Assembly (NCBI RefSeq): GCF_025628885.1
Contig: NZ_JAOTIF010000013.1
Coordinates: 62,001-126,000 of the forward strand
Direction of reading: 5' to 3'
Source of the DNA: Paraflavisolibacter caeni
Lineage (GTDB): Bacteria > Bacteroidota > Bacteroidia > Chitinophagales > Chitinophagaceae
DNA: 64,000 bases
Position numbers and translations under genes: made by a program. Positions within the stretch are counted from its first letter, which is position 1; every line of letters starts with the position of its first letter. Positions 35,775-43,978 of the stretch are shown piece after piece. The notes below the pieces were generated by a model that saw only the letters and a program-made list of their open reading frames with translations, was not told the origin of the DNA and ran no database searches.

Positions 35775-38360
35775 TTATGCTGAATTCCTACCAGCATTAA
35801 TAATTCCAAATGAACACCTCACCACCAGTCGCTCCAATGCTTCTTTTGAAGAACTCATTAATTTTCCGTCATCTATATCCCTGATGCATGCAATAGCAAA
35901 TTGCTGAATGGTTGTTAATGGCAATACGATTCTTTCCCTCATTTGGATAGACATTTGTTCAACAGGATAATCGGCCATTAATTCATTCTTATCGGATAAA
36001 AGGAATATATACCGTTGAGTCAATTCATATTCTGCATAAATCATATTCCACACCTCACCATACTGCGGATGGTCGGAGAGATATGCAGTTAATGGGAAAA
36101 AGCATTTCTTCATCGCCATTTCACAATTATCGATCAAGGTTTTAAAGTATAGTGAAGACTTGTATAAATTCTTCAACTCTGCAAACCTCCCTTTTTTATC
36201 CAATGCCTGCAATGCTGTACCCACGCCGTAATAACCAGGAACATTTTGCTTAAGCTGACTCCAGGAACCTACAAAAGGAATAGCCCTCAAGTCTTTCAAT
36301 GACAATTTTGAAGAGCCACCTCTTTTTGCCGGCCGGCTTCCAATATTGGTTTGTGCATAAAACTGCAAAGGACTTACATGTGATAGATAAGGTAAAAAGT
36401 TCGGATGTTGCTTCAATGCAGTATACGCCTTTAAGCCTTCTTCCGAGAGTTCATCCATCAGGTTTCTTAAATCTTCGTCCTCTAAACTCCTTTCTTTACG
36501 AGGGAATAGATCGTTGGTAATCCCTGCATGTAACAACTGCTCAATATTATATTGAGCGGAGTCAATGGTACCGAAGTTAGAGCTTACAGTCTGTCCCTGT
36601 ATCGTTAACTGAATTTCTTTATTAGAGATATTCTGGCCCATTGATGCATAGAACTTGTGCGTTTTACCACCTCCTCTTGCCGGGGGACCGCCACGACCAT
36701 CGAAGAATATGATATCAATGCCATAATCACGCGAGATACGGGTCAGTTCTTCTTTAGCCCTGTAAATACTCCAGTTAGCCATCAGGTAACCACCATCTTT
36801 AGTTCCATCAGAAAAACCAAGCATTATGGATTGAAGGTTGCCCCTGGCACCCAGATGATTGCGGTAATCTTTGTTTTCGTAAAGCTCTTTCATAATGAAA
36901 GGAGCATGTCTAAGATCGTCAATCGTTTCAAACAAGGGGACGATATCGACACTCAATTCACTTTTTTTCCACCCGCTCAGTAAAAATAAGCCATATACCT
37001 CCATCACATTCAATGCACTATTACATTGGCTGATGATGTAGCGGTTACAACCAATTTCACCGTTTTTCTTTTGAATGTCTTTAACCGCTGCCATGCAAAG
37101 CAGGGTATCTTTTATCAGAAGATCCTTATATAACTCGGGGTTGGCCTTTGCCTCTGTCCTTGTAAGAATACTAATCCGCTCTTCCGCGCTAAGGTCTTTA
37201 TAATTCTTAGGCAGTATGTCTTCCTGTGCAGCAATTGCTTCCAACACACTGTGGTGCACTGAGCTATCCTGACGGATGTCCAGTGAAGCGAAATGCATAC
37301 CAAACACTAGAACTTTGTTGATCAGTTTGTCCAGCAACGGAAGGAACATGCTGTTATGCTGATAGATCAATACTTCACGAATTGCGTAAAGCTTTTGCAG
37401 TATTTCATCCTTAGTAATATCTGAATTCTGACCCGGGAAGAATAAATTATGATAAAGCCTTTCTTCCAGTTCAATTAATATGGTGTCTACCCCTTTAAAT
37501 GTTAATCTACGCTTTAAGCGACGCACATCCAGGTAATAGCATTTTATAATGGTTGAATTTAAGTTTTCAGCTACTTTCAGGGTAGTCTCTGTTGTTACAT
37601 TTGGATTGCCATCCCTATCTCCACCAGGCCAAAATCCCATCGTAATCACAGGATTTTTACTATGTTCCATGGCATGGGGGAACTGGTCCTTCAGAAAAGA
37701 CATGATCCTGCCCGCAGCATTATAAAAAATATTCTCCAAATACCAAATTAAGCTAACAGCCTCATCATAAGGGGTGGGCTTTTGCTTTTTAAAGAAAGGA
37801 GTTTTACCTAACTGTTGTAAGTATTGATTGATCTGGCTTGCATTGTTTTCTATCAATGCGCGCGAAAGATCATTGATAATTCCAAGAACCGGCCCTGGAT
37901 AAAACTGGGTAGGATGTGCAGTCAACACCAAGCGCACGGCAAAATCATTCAACTTTTTAGATAATCCTTCCTGGCTATTACTTTGAACAACTTCGGACTC
38001 CAAATGTTTTAAGGTACCTGCACCATTGATATCATTTACATCTTTAAAAGCAGCATCTTCCAAAGCATCAAATAATACGACCTGACGTTCTACATATTGA
38101 ACAAACCTGAAAAGCAGGTCAATACGTTCTCTTTCATTAGGAAGATTGGTATAGCGTTCGAAAAAGTCTTCGATCACCTGCGCAGGACTTTTTTTCTTTC
38201 TATAACTTTCTTCGCAATGATTTAAAAGCAAAGAAAGTAAGATGCCCGTTTTTTCAATACGGTGGAAAGGCAGGGAAGTAAACAAGCTGTTGAACAATTG
38301 AAACTTGATTCCAACCTTGTCTTTAAATTGTTGCAGCCCGCGTGATAGATGGTGCTCCAT
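35775..38360 (-). CDS. ppc: Phosphoenolpyruvate carboxylase, variant active-site motifs
   Basis: The 861-residue protein matches PEPC over its length: VLTAHPTQFYPGP (His of the first catalytic motif), GFWPGGDRDGNPNVTTETT, DGTKDGGYLMANWSIYRA, FDGRGGPPARGGGKTH, KRGGSSKLSLKDLRAIPFVGSW and the C-terminal end GIINAGRNSA. It carboxylates PEP to oxaloacetate, which feeds aspartate and hence the threonine operon upstream of it on the other strand. Two catalytic-motif positions differ from the E. coli/plant form: HPTQ replaces HPTE, and FDGRGG replaces FHGRGG, where the His is known to matter in E. coli. The arginines of GRGGxxxRGG are kept, so I expect an active enzyme of a divergent clade. Confidence 0.93.
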   Translation of the reverse strand: MEHHLSRGLQQFKDKVGIKFQLFNSLFTSLPFHRIEKTGILLSLLLNHCEESYRKKKSPAQVIEDFFERYTNLPNERERIDLLFRFVQYVERQVVLFDALEDAAFKDVNDINGAGTLKHLESEVVQSNSQEGLSKKLNDFAVRLVLTAHPTQFYPGPVLGIINDLSRALIENNASQINQYLQQLGKTPFFKKQKPTPYDEAVSLIWYLENIFYNAAGRIMSFLKDQFPHAMEHSKNPVITMGFWPGGDRDGNPNVTTETTLKVAENLNSTIIKCYYLDVRRLKRRLTFKGVDTILIELEERLYHNLFFPGQNSDITKDEILQKLYAIREVLIYQHNSMFLPLLDKLINKVLVFGMHFASLDIRQDSSVHHSVLEAIAAQEDILPKNYKDLSAEERISILTRTEAKANPELYKDLLIKDTLLCMAAVKDIQKKNGEIGCNRYIISQCNSALNVMEVYGLFLLSGWKKSELSVDIVPLFETIDDLRHAPFIMKELYENKDYRNHLGARGNLQSIMLGFSDGTKDGGYLMANWSIYRAKEELTRISRDYGIDIIFFDGRGGPPARGGGKTHKFYASMGQNISNKEIQLTIQGQTVSSNFGTIDSAQYNIEQLLHAGITNDLFPRKERSLEDEDLRNLMDELSEEGLKAYTALKQHPNFLPYLSHVSPLQFYAQTNIGSRPAKRGGSSKLSLKDLRAIPFVGSWSQLKQNVPGYYGVGTALQALDKKGRFAELKNLYKSSLYFKTLIDNCEMAMKKCFFPLTAYLSDHPQYGEVWNMIYAEYELTQRYIFLLSDKNELMADYPVEQMSIQMRERIVLPLTTIQQFAIACIRDIDDGKLMSSSKEALERLVVRCSFGIINAGRNSA

Positions 38361-38471
38361 TAAATGCTTTGAGTTTTGATTCAGAAAAAAAGTTCAGATA
38401 GCAAGCAGTTAGCAAAATCGGGGTTGAAAGTACAGCAAACTCCATTTATTTTAAAATGTTTTTCATATTTC

Positions 38472-38502
38472 TTGCTTAATTATTGAATAATCTCTATCTT
38501 GC
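38472..38502 (+). promoter_or_regulatory. Candidate promoter of the thr operon leader
   Basis: TTG at 38472-38474, a 20-base spacer, and TATCTTGC at 38495-38502 fit the Bacteroidota -33/-7 pattern. The same TTG-N20-TATCTTG arrangement is seen at 62756-62785. Transcription would begin near 38508. Confidence 0.5.
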
Positions 38503-38521
38503 TGGCTCTTTTTACAGACCT

Positions 38522-38636
38522 TGACAATATATTCTAAAAATATTAAATCTATGTTAGTGATAGCTTCCCCGGCTATTCTTACTGCTACAACAACTATTTT
38601 CACAACCCGCAAGGGTTGTCACTAATCATATTGTCA
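38522..38636 (+). promoter_or_regulatory. Threonine-operon leader structure (putative attenuator)
   Basis: Three nested complementary pairs surround the leader ORF: TGACAATAT (38522-38530) with ATATTGTCA (38628-38636), TTAGTGA (38554-38560) with TCACTAA (38619-38625), and ACAACCC (38602-38608) with GGGTTGT (38613-38619) over the GCAA tetraloop. The inner 5' arm covers the last two Thr codons, so a stalled ribosome would open it. A further hairpin, ATTCAGC/GCTGAAT (38685-38704), lies just before thrA. No classical T-tract terminator is visible, so the switch could act on transcription or on translation. Confidence 0.55.
38551..38625 (+). CDS. Putative threonine-operon leader peptide
   Basis: A 24-codon ORF (ATG 38551 to TAA 38623-38625) encodes a peptide with six threonines (residues 11, 13, 14, 15, 18, 19) and three isoleucines (4, 9, 16). 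The core reads ILTATTTIFTT. This composition is what ribosome-mediated attenuation of a threonine operon needs: E. coli thrL is likewise rich in Thr and Ile codons. It lies 94 bases before thrA and after a promoter-like element. Peptide sequence beyond the regulatory codons is not expected to be conserved. Function is inferred from position and codon content. Confidence 0.65.
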   Translation: MLVIASPAILTATTTIFTTRKGCH

Positions 38637-38719
38637 TTTGGGCCCTAGGGCTTCGATTCCTGAAAAAACATTTCTTTCTTCCTCATTCAGCCTGTAAGCT
38701 GAATAAAACTACATAATAA

Positions 38720-41164
38720 ATGCAAGTACTTAAATTTGGTGGCACCTCTGTTGCCAGTGCAGAAAACATCAAAATTGTAACTGATATAGTAAAGCAGAGT
38801 GTTGCTAAAGATAAAACAGTAGTGGTTGTATCAGCTCTGGGTGGCGTTACAGACATGCTTCTCCGCTGCGGCATTCAGGCAGCTTCCGGCGATCCGGATT
38901 ACAAGAAAACATTGCAGGAACTGATTCAACGGCACCTGGTAACAGTAAAAGCCCTACTACCCATCACGCACCAAAGCAGCATTCTAAGTAAGGTAATGCA
39001 ACAGTGCAACCAGATTGAAGACATTTGCAATGGCGTTTTCCTTTTAGGTGAACTATCACCCCGCACTAAGGATAAAATTGTAAGCTTTGGTGAATTGATT
39101 TCATCACAGATCATTTCGGCCTACTGGTCGGCCTTGAGTATCGAGAATAATTGGAAAGATGCCAGGGAATTGATCATTACCGATTCCAACTTTACAAAAG
39201 CTACAGTGGACTTTGCTCAGACTGATAGCATCATTCAGCAATATTTTTCCAGCGAAAACGCTCAACTTTTTATTGTTCCAGGCTTTATTGCCTCTGACTC
39301 CCATAAAAACACTACTACTTTAGGCAGAGGAGGTTCTGATTATACAGCAGCCATTATCGGAGCTGCAGTCAATGCGAAAGAAGTAGAAATATGGACTGAT
39401 GTCTCTGGTATGATGACCGCCGACCCACGACTGGTGAGTAATGCAAAAGCTATTACAGAGATATCTTATCATGAAGCAATGGAATTGTCACACTTAGGTG
39501 CCAAGGTCATTTATCCGCCTACGATACACCCTCTTTTGCTGAAAAACATTCCTGTTTGGGTTAAAAATACCTTTAAAGCAGAGGATCCAGGCACCGTTAT
39601 CCGGGCTGATGCGCAACGTAATGGCAATATCATTCGAGGCATTTCAAGTATCAATAACATAGCGCTCATTAGCCTGGAAGGTAGCAGCATGGTGGGAATA
39701 CCAGGTATTTCCAAACGCCTGTTTGAAGCATTGGGCAATCATTCAATAAACGTAATCCTGATTACCCAGGCATCTTCCGAGCATTCCATATGTGTGGGGA
39801 TCAATGAAAGTGACGCAGACCTGGCAGAAAAAGCAGTGAATCAAGCTTTTAGCTATGAAATAGAGACTGGGAAGGTAAACCCATTAAGTGTAGAAAAAAA
39901 TCTTTCAATTGTAGCTCTTGTTGGTGATAATATGAGAAGTCACCCCGGAACCAGTGGCAAGATGTTTGGTGCCGTTGGCCGCAATGGGGTAAATGTTCGT
40001 GCCATTGCCCAGGGATCATCTGAACGGAATATCTCGGCAGTCGTAGCCACTGCAGATGTAAAGAAGGCTATCAACGTTTTACATGAAGAATTTTTCGAAA
40101 CCACTTATAAACAGGTGAATCTCTTTGTTGTTGGTACAGGCAATGTTGGCAGCAAACTATTGTCACAAATTGCCCAGCAGGTACAATATTTACAAGAGAA
40201 CCTTCGCGTACAAATAAGAGTGGTGGGATTAGCGAACAGTAGAAAAATGATCTTCGATGAAGAAGGCATTGACCTGACCAGTTGGGCAGAAGAGTTAGCT
40301 GCTGGAGCTCCGATGACCCTCAGTGGATTTATACATGAAGCTCAAAACAGGAACCTTCGTAACTCTGTATTTGTAGATGTAACAGCAAATGAAGCTGTAG
40401 CAAAAGTTTACGACCAGCTGTTTGACAAAAGCATTTCTGTGGTAGCCTGCAATAAAATTGCCTGCTCCGCTCCTTATGTATACTATAAAAAATTAAAGGA
40501 TCTGGCACGTGAGCATAATGCAGCGTTCCATTTTGAAACAAATGTGGGCGCCAGTCTTCCCATAATAGGGACCCTTAATGACCTGCTGCGCAGCGGTGAT
40601 GAAGTAAAAAGAATCCAGGCTGTTTTAAGTGGTACGCTCAATTTTGTATTTAATAATTACAATGCTACCCGCAGCTTTGCTGAAGTCGTGAGGCAGGCGC
40701 AGAAAGAAGGATATACTGAACCTGACCCAAGACTTGATTTAAGCGGTAAGGATGTAATGCGCAAGATCATGATTCTGGCCCGTGAAGCAGGAGAAGAAAT
40801 TGAAATGGAAGATATTTCCAACACGCCTTTCATGCCTGAATCATGCATGCAGGGAAGTGTGGAAGACTTCTATAAAGAAATGGAAAAACAGGAAGCTCAT
40901 TTCCAAGCCTTATACAAAGCAGCAGAAAAAGAAGGTAAGAAACTAAAGTTTGTGGCTCAGTATGAAAATGGCAAGGCATCGGTGGGCTTGCAACATATTG
41001 ATCCACAGCACGACTTCTACCATTTGTATGGTAAAGACAATATCGTGCTGTTTTACACCAATCGCTATCCTGAACAACCAATGGTTGTAAAAGGAGCTGG
41101 CGCTGGCGCAGAAGTAACCGCTTCCGGCGTCTTTGCAGACATTATCAGGGCTGCAAGAATTTAA
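38720..41164 (+). CDS. thrA: Bifunctional aspartokinase / homoserine dehydrogenase
   Basis: The 814-residue fusion has the aspartokinase domain first (KFGGTSVASAENI at 4-16; TTLGRGGSDYTAAIIGAA), then a pair of ACT domains (~310-455, with SSEHSICVGI and GSSERNISAVV) and the homoserine dehydrogenase domain (~465-814, NADP loop VVGTGNVGSKLL; catalytic region NVGASLPIIGTLNDLL and LSGTLNFVFNNY). It catalyses the first and third steps from aspartate to threonine. The ACT domains suggest feedback inhibition by threonine. thrB and thrC follow on the same strand, and a Thr/Ile-rich leader ORF precedes it. Confidence 0.97.
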   Translation: MQVLKFGGTSVASAENIKIVTDIVKQSVAKDKTVVVVSALGGVTDMLLRCGIQAASGDPDYKKTLQELIQRHLVTVKALLPITHQSSILSKVMQQCNQIEDICNGVFLLGELSPRTKDKIVSFGELISSQIISAYWSALSIENNWKDARELIITDSNFTKATVDFAQTDSIIQQYFSSENAQLFIVPGFIASDSHKNTTTLGRGGSDYTAAIIGAAVNAKEVEIWTDVSGMMTADPRLVSNAKAITEISYHEAMELSHLGAKVIYPPTIHPLLLKNIPVWVKNTFKAEDPGTVIRADAQRNGNIIRGISSINNIALISLEGSSMVGIPGISKRLFEALGNHSINVILITQASSEHSICVGINESDADLAEKAVNQAFSYEIETGKVNPLSVEKNLSIVALVGDNMRSHPGTSGKMFGAVGRNGVNVRAIAQGSSERNISAVVATADVKKAINVLHEEFFETTYKQVNLFVVGTGNVGSKLLSQIAQQVQYLQENLRVQIRVVGLANSRKMIFDEEGIDLTSWAEELAAGAPMTLSGFIHEAQNRNLRNSVFVDVTANEAVAKVYDQLFDKSISVVACNKIACSAPYVYYKKLKDLAREHNAAFHFETNVGASLPIIGTLNDLLRSGDEVKRIQAVLSGTLNFVFNNYNATRSFAEVVRQAQKEGYTEPDPRLDLSGKDVMRKIMILAREAGEEIEMEDISNTPFMPESCMQGSVEDFYKEMEKQEAHFQALYKAAEKEGKKLKFVAQYENGKASVGLQHIDPQHDFYHLYGKDNIVLFYTNRYPEQPMVVKGAGAGAEVTASGVFADIIRAARI

Positions 41165-41169
41165 TTATA

Positions 41170-41209
41170 AGTAATGAGTGATGAGTTAGCTCACTCATTA
41201 CTCATTTTT
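41170..41209 (+). terminator. Hairpin with T tract between thrA and thrB
   Basis: AGTAATGAGTGA (41170-41181) pairs with TCACTCATTACT (41191-41202), and five T residues follow at 41205-41209. As it lies inside the operon it is probably a partial terminator that lowers thrB/thrC expression, or an RNA-stabilising end for thrA. Confidence 0.55.
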
Positions 41210-41241
41210 CATTATTTATCACTCTTTAATTTATTCATATA

Positions 41242-42186
41242 GTGGTCAATTCAATAAAAGTCCAGGCTCCGGGTACTGTAGCCAATCTTGTATGTGGCTT
41301 TGATGTATTGGGTTTATGCCTGCATGAACCTTACGATATTATGGAAGTACAATTGCTTGACGAACCTGTCATTAAAATTCAAAGTGCTGATGGCTATCCC
41401 CTGCCAACCGATCCACAACGTAATACCGCTGGTGCACCACTAGTGGAAATGGTAAAAGAACTGGACAACTCTGTAGGCTTCGAGGTTATCATCCACAAAC
41501 ATATTAAACCAGGCAGTGGCATTGGTTCCAGTGCGGCCAGTGCAGCCGGGGCCGTAGTTGCAGCCAATATGCTCCTGGAAAATAAATTTTCAAAGGAAGA
41601 CTTGGTACGCTTTGCCATGTTTGGCGAAAAAGTGGCTTCTGGTGTGAAACATGCCGACAATATTGCACCTTGTATCTACGGAGGCATTACACTTATCCGC
41701 TCGATTTTCCCCCTGGACATTGTAACCATTCCTGCTCCTGACTTATATGTAACTGTTGTACATCCACAGATTGAAGTAAAAACTGCAGATGCCCGCCAGA
41801 TCTTACGCAAAGAAGTATTACTCAAAGATGCCATCAAGCAATGGGGTAATATCGCAGGCCTGGTGGCTGGTTTTATGAAGAATGATTTAGATCTGATAGG
41901 TCGCTCCCTGGAAGATGTAATTATTGAGCCTGTTCGCAGTATTTTAATTCCAGGCTTTGATGAAGTGAAAAGAAAATCTAAGGAAGCAGGTGCATTGGGA
42001 GGTGGTATCTCCGGATCTGGCCCTTCCATATTTATGCTCAGTAAAGAAAAATCAACTGCGCAGGCGGTAGCACAACTGATGAATGAAATATATGATCGCA
42101 TTGGGTTGGATCGTCATACCTATGTGACCAAGATCAATCATCAGGGTGTTAGCCTCGCCCCTACGCTTACTCCCAAGTCCGCCTAA
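41242..42186 (+). CDS. thrB: Homoserine kinase
   Basis: The 314-residue GHMP kinase has the ATP loop PGSGIGSSAASAAGAVVAAN, the N-terminal KVQAPGTVANLVCGFDVLGL and the C-terminal GGGISGSGPSIFML block. It phosphorylates homoserine, the step between ThrA and ThrC. The start is GTG at 41242 (no ATG nearby fits the fold). The last residues (LAPTLTPKSA) come from a GC-rich palindromic segment that carries the stop codon within its loop, so the natural C-terminus seems to have been extended by an inserted repeat. Confidence 0.95.
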   Translation: MVNSIKVQAPGTVANLVCGFDVLGLCLHEPYDIMEVQLLDEPVIKIQSADGYPLPTDPQRNTAGAPLVEMVKELDNSVGFEVIIHKHIKPGSGIGSSAASAAGAVVAANMLLENKFSKEDLVRFAMFGEKVASGVKHADNIAPCIYGGITLIRSIFPLDIVTIPAPDLYVTVVHPQIEVKTADARQILRKEVLLKDAIKQWGNIAGLVAGFMKNDLDLIGRSLEDVIIEPVRSILIPGFDEVKRKSKEAGALGGGISGSGPSIFMLSKEKSTAQAVAQLMNEIYDRIGLDRHTYVTKINHQGVSLAPTLTPKSA

Positions 42187-42192
42187 GGCGGA
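42178..42192. repeat. Short GC palindrome spanning the thrB stop
   Basis: TCCGCC and GGCGGA flank TAA, the stop codon of thrB. The surrounding ~42155-42240 is much richer in G and C than its neighbours and ends the similarity expected for homoserine kinases. Confidence 0.5.
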
Positions 42193-42298
42193 GAGTGTCA
42201 ACGCACAGGGCCGGATCGCGACGAGGCATCCAAGCATGTGATCGCAAAAAGGTTTCCGTATATCAGTTTTCTATTCATTTTAAATTGTAAAAACTTAA

Positions 42299-43600
42299 AT
42301 GCTTTATTATAGTCTCAACAACCAGTCTCCAAAGGTTTCCTTCAGAGAAGCGACCATTGCTGGTCAGGCGCCAGACAAAGGATTGTATTTTCCAGAAGTC
42401 ATTCCTTCAATTTCCCAAGATGTAATTCAAAATATCAACAGCTACTCTAAAGCGGAAATTGCATTAAAAGTAATTCAGCCTTATGTAGGAGACACCATTC
42501 CGGAAGCTGTATTAAAACGCATTGTAGAAGAAACCATAGACTTTGAATTTCCACTGGTAAAAATCAACGACAAAATAGATGCACTGGAATTATTTCATGG
42601 TCCTACCCTTGCATTCAAAGACGTAGGAGCCAGATTTATGAGCCGTTGCCTGGGTTATTTCGTACAAGGACAAAATAAAAAGGTTACGGTACTTGTAGCT
42701 ACCTCAGGAGATACGGGCGGTGCTGTTGCCAATGGTTTTTATGGCGTGGATGGCGTGGATGTAGTCATCCTTTACCCATCCGGAAAAGTGAGCAACATAC
42801 AGGAATTACAGTTGACCACTTTAGGTAAAAACGTGACAGCCCTTGAGATCAATGGCCGATTTGATGATTGCCAGAGAATGGTGAAACAGGCCTTCGCAGA
42901 CCAGGAATTAACAAGTCAATTATTTTTAACCTCGGCTAACTCTATTAATGTCGCCCGCTGGCTTCCGCAACAATTCTATTACTTTTTTGCTTACCAGCAG
43001 TGGCAAGATAAAGGCAACCCGCCAGTCATCTGTGTTCCTAGTGGCAATTTCGGGAATATCTGCGCAGGCCTGATGGCTTATGCATCAGGATTACCAGTAA
43101 AACATTTTGTAGCTGCATGTAACGCTAACGACATTGTTCCTAGTTACCTGCAAACAGGCAACTATCATCCAAAAGAAGCAGTAGCAACCTTATCGAATGC
43201 AATGGACGTGGGTAATCCAAGCAACTTTGTTCGTATACTGCAAATCTTCAATAATGAGTTTCATACATTGAAAGAAAAATTAAGCAGCTATAGTGTAACG
43301 GACGAAGAAACCGAACAAACCATAAGCGAGGTTTACAAGGAATTCAACTACTTACTAGATCCACATGGTGCTGTTGGCTACCTCTCTTTAGAGAGATATT
43401 TAAATGAGCATCCGGCACAAAAAGGTTATTTCCTGGAAACTGCCCACCCGGTTAAATTTCCAGATGCAGTAGAACGCATATCCGGGCATAAAATAGAAGT
43501 GCCCCAATCAGTTCAGGGTTTGCTCTCGAAACAAAAAATCAGCATCTCCATGGAACCTGATTTTGATCAGCTGAAAGCCTATTTATTATCAACCCGTTGA
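42299..43600 (+). CDS. thrC: Threonine synthase
   Basis: The 433-residue PLP enzyme has the cofactor lysine K107 in FHGPTLAFKDVGARFM, the phosphate loop around VATSGDTGGAVANGF and the substrate segment SANSINVARWLPQQFYY. It converts O-phosphohomoserine to threonine. It is 112 bp downstream of thrB and is followed by the operon terminator. Confidence 0.97.
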   Translation: MLYYSLNNQSPKVSFREATIAGQAPDKGLYFPEVIPSISQDVIQNINSYSKAEIALKVIQPYVGDTIPEAVLKRIVEETIDFEFPLVKINDKIDALELFHGPTLAFKDVGARFMSRCLGYFVQGQNKKVTVLVATSGDTGGAVANGFYGVDGVDVVILYPSGKVSNIQELQLTTLGKNVTALEINGRFDDCQRMVKQAFADQELTSQLFLTSANSINVARWLPQQFYYFFAYQQWQDKGNPPVICVPSGNFGNICAGLMAYASGLPVKHFVAACNANDIVPSYLQTGNYHPKEAVATLSNAMDVGNPSNFVRILQIFNNEFHTLKEKLSSYSVTDEETEQTISEVYKEFNYLLDPHGAVGYLSLERYLNEHPAQKGYFLETAHPVKFPDAVERISGHKIEVPQSVQGLLSKQKISISMEPDFDQLKAYLLSTR

Positions 43601-43614
43601 TCATACCAACTTTG

Positions 43615-43693
43615 CACACAGCGAAAAAGTAAACTTCGAAATAGCGAAATCTTCTTTATCGCTTTATGTAATATTTCGCTGTGTGTTTTTTTT
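43615..43693 (+). terminator. Intrinsic terminator of the thr operon
   Basis: CACACAGCGAAA (43615-43626) pairs with TTTCGCTGTGTG (43674-43685) over a loop of 47 bases that can itself fold (AGCGA/TCGCT), and eight T residues follow (43686-43693). Confidence 0.85.
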
Positions 43694-43912
43694 AAACATT
43701 TGCTCGTCCTTGCTTCAATTTCCATATCTAACTTATATTCAACTACTTACAAGTATTTATTTTTAATACGGAAGGCATTCCTACCCTACTTATCGTCCCA
43801 TTTCAATAGTAATGTTAGTTAGTGTTTGATACATAACTTTCACAATAAATAGCACTCTGCTCACTTATACAACAACAATCGCACATTTGTACCTGTAGAA
43901 CGGTCATTTTCT

Positions 43913-43928
43913 TGTGACTTTAGTCACA
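43913..43928. promoter_or_regulatory. Crp/Fnr-type operator before the CoA-disulfide reductase-like gene
   Basis: TGTGACTTTAGTCACA contains perfect 6-bp arms (TGTGAC/GTCACA) and satisfies the E. coli CRP pattern TGTGA-N6-TCACA. Its centre is 33 to 34 bases before a -7-like TACTTTG (43951-43957), placing it about 41 bases before the expected transcription start, the spacing used by class II activators. A Crp/Fnr gene lies at the other end of the flavoprotein gene. Confidence 0.6.
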
Positions 43929-43978
43929 GCAGGCCGGATTTTTCTATACTTACTTTGTTGAAAAGTATATCATCAAAC

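Larger units (their letters stand above)
38361..38719. other. Control region of the thr operon
   Basis: The 359 bases between divergent ppc and thrA hold a promoter-like pair (38472-38502), a leader ORF (38551-38625) and nested complementary segments, described separately. Confidence 0.7.
43601..43978. other. Spacer between thrC and the CoA-disulfide reductase-like gene
   Basis: The 378 bases hold the thr terminator (43615-43693) and, near the right end, a Crp-like palindrome (43913-43928). The 220 bases between them show nothing I can name. Confidence 0.6.

Noticed and set aside
42178-42192. Intrinsic terminator at the thrB stop
   Set aside because: The 6-bp stem has no T tract and thrC lies downstream in the same operon.
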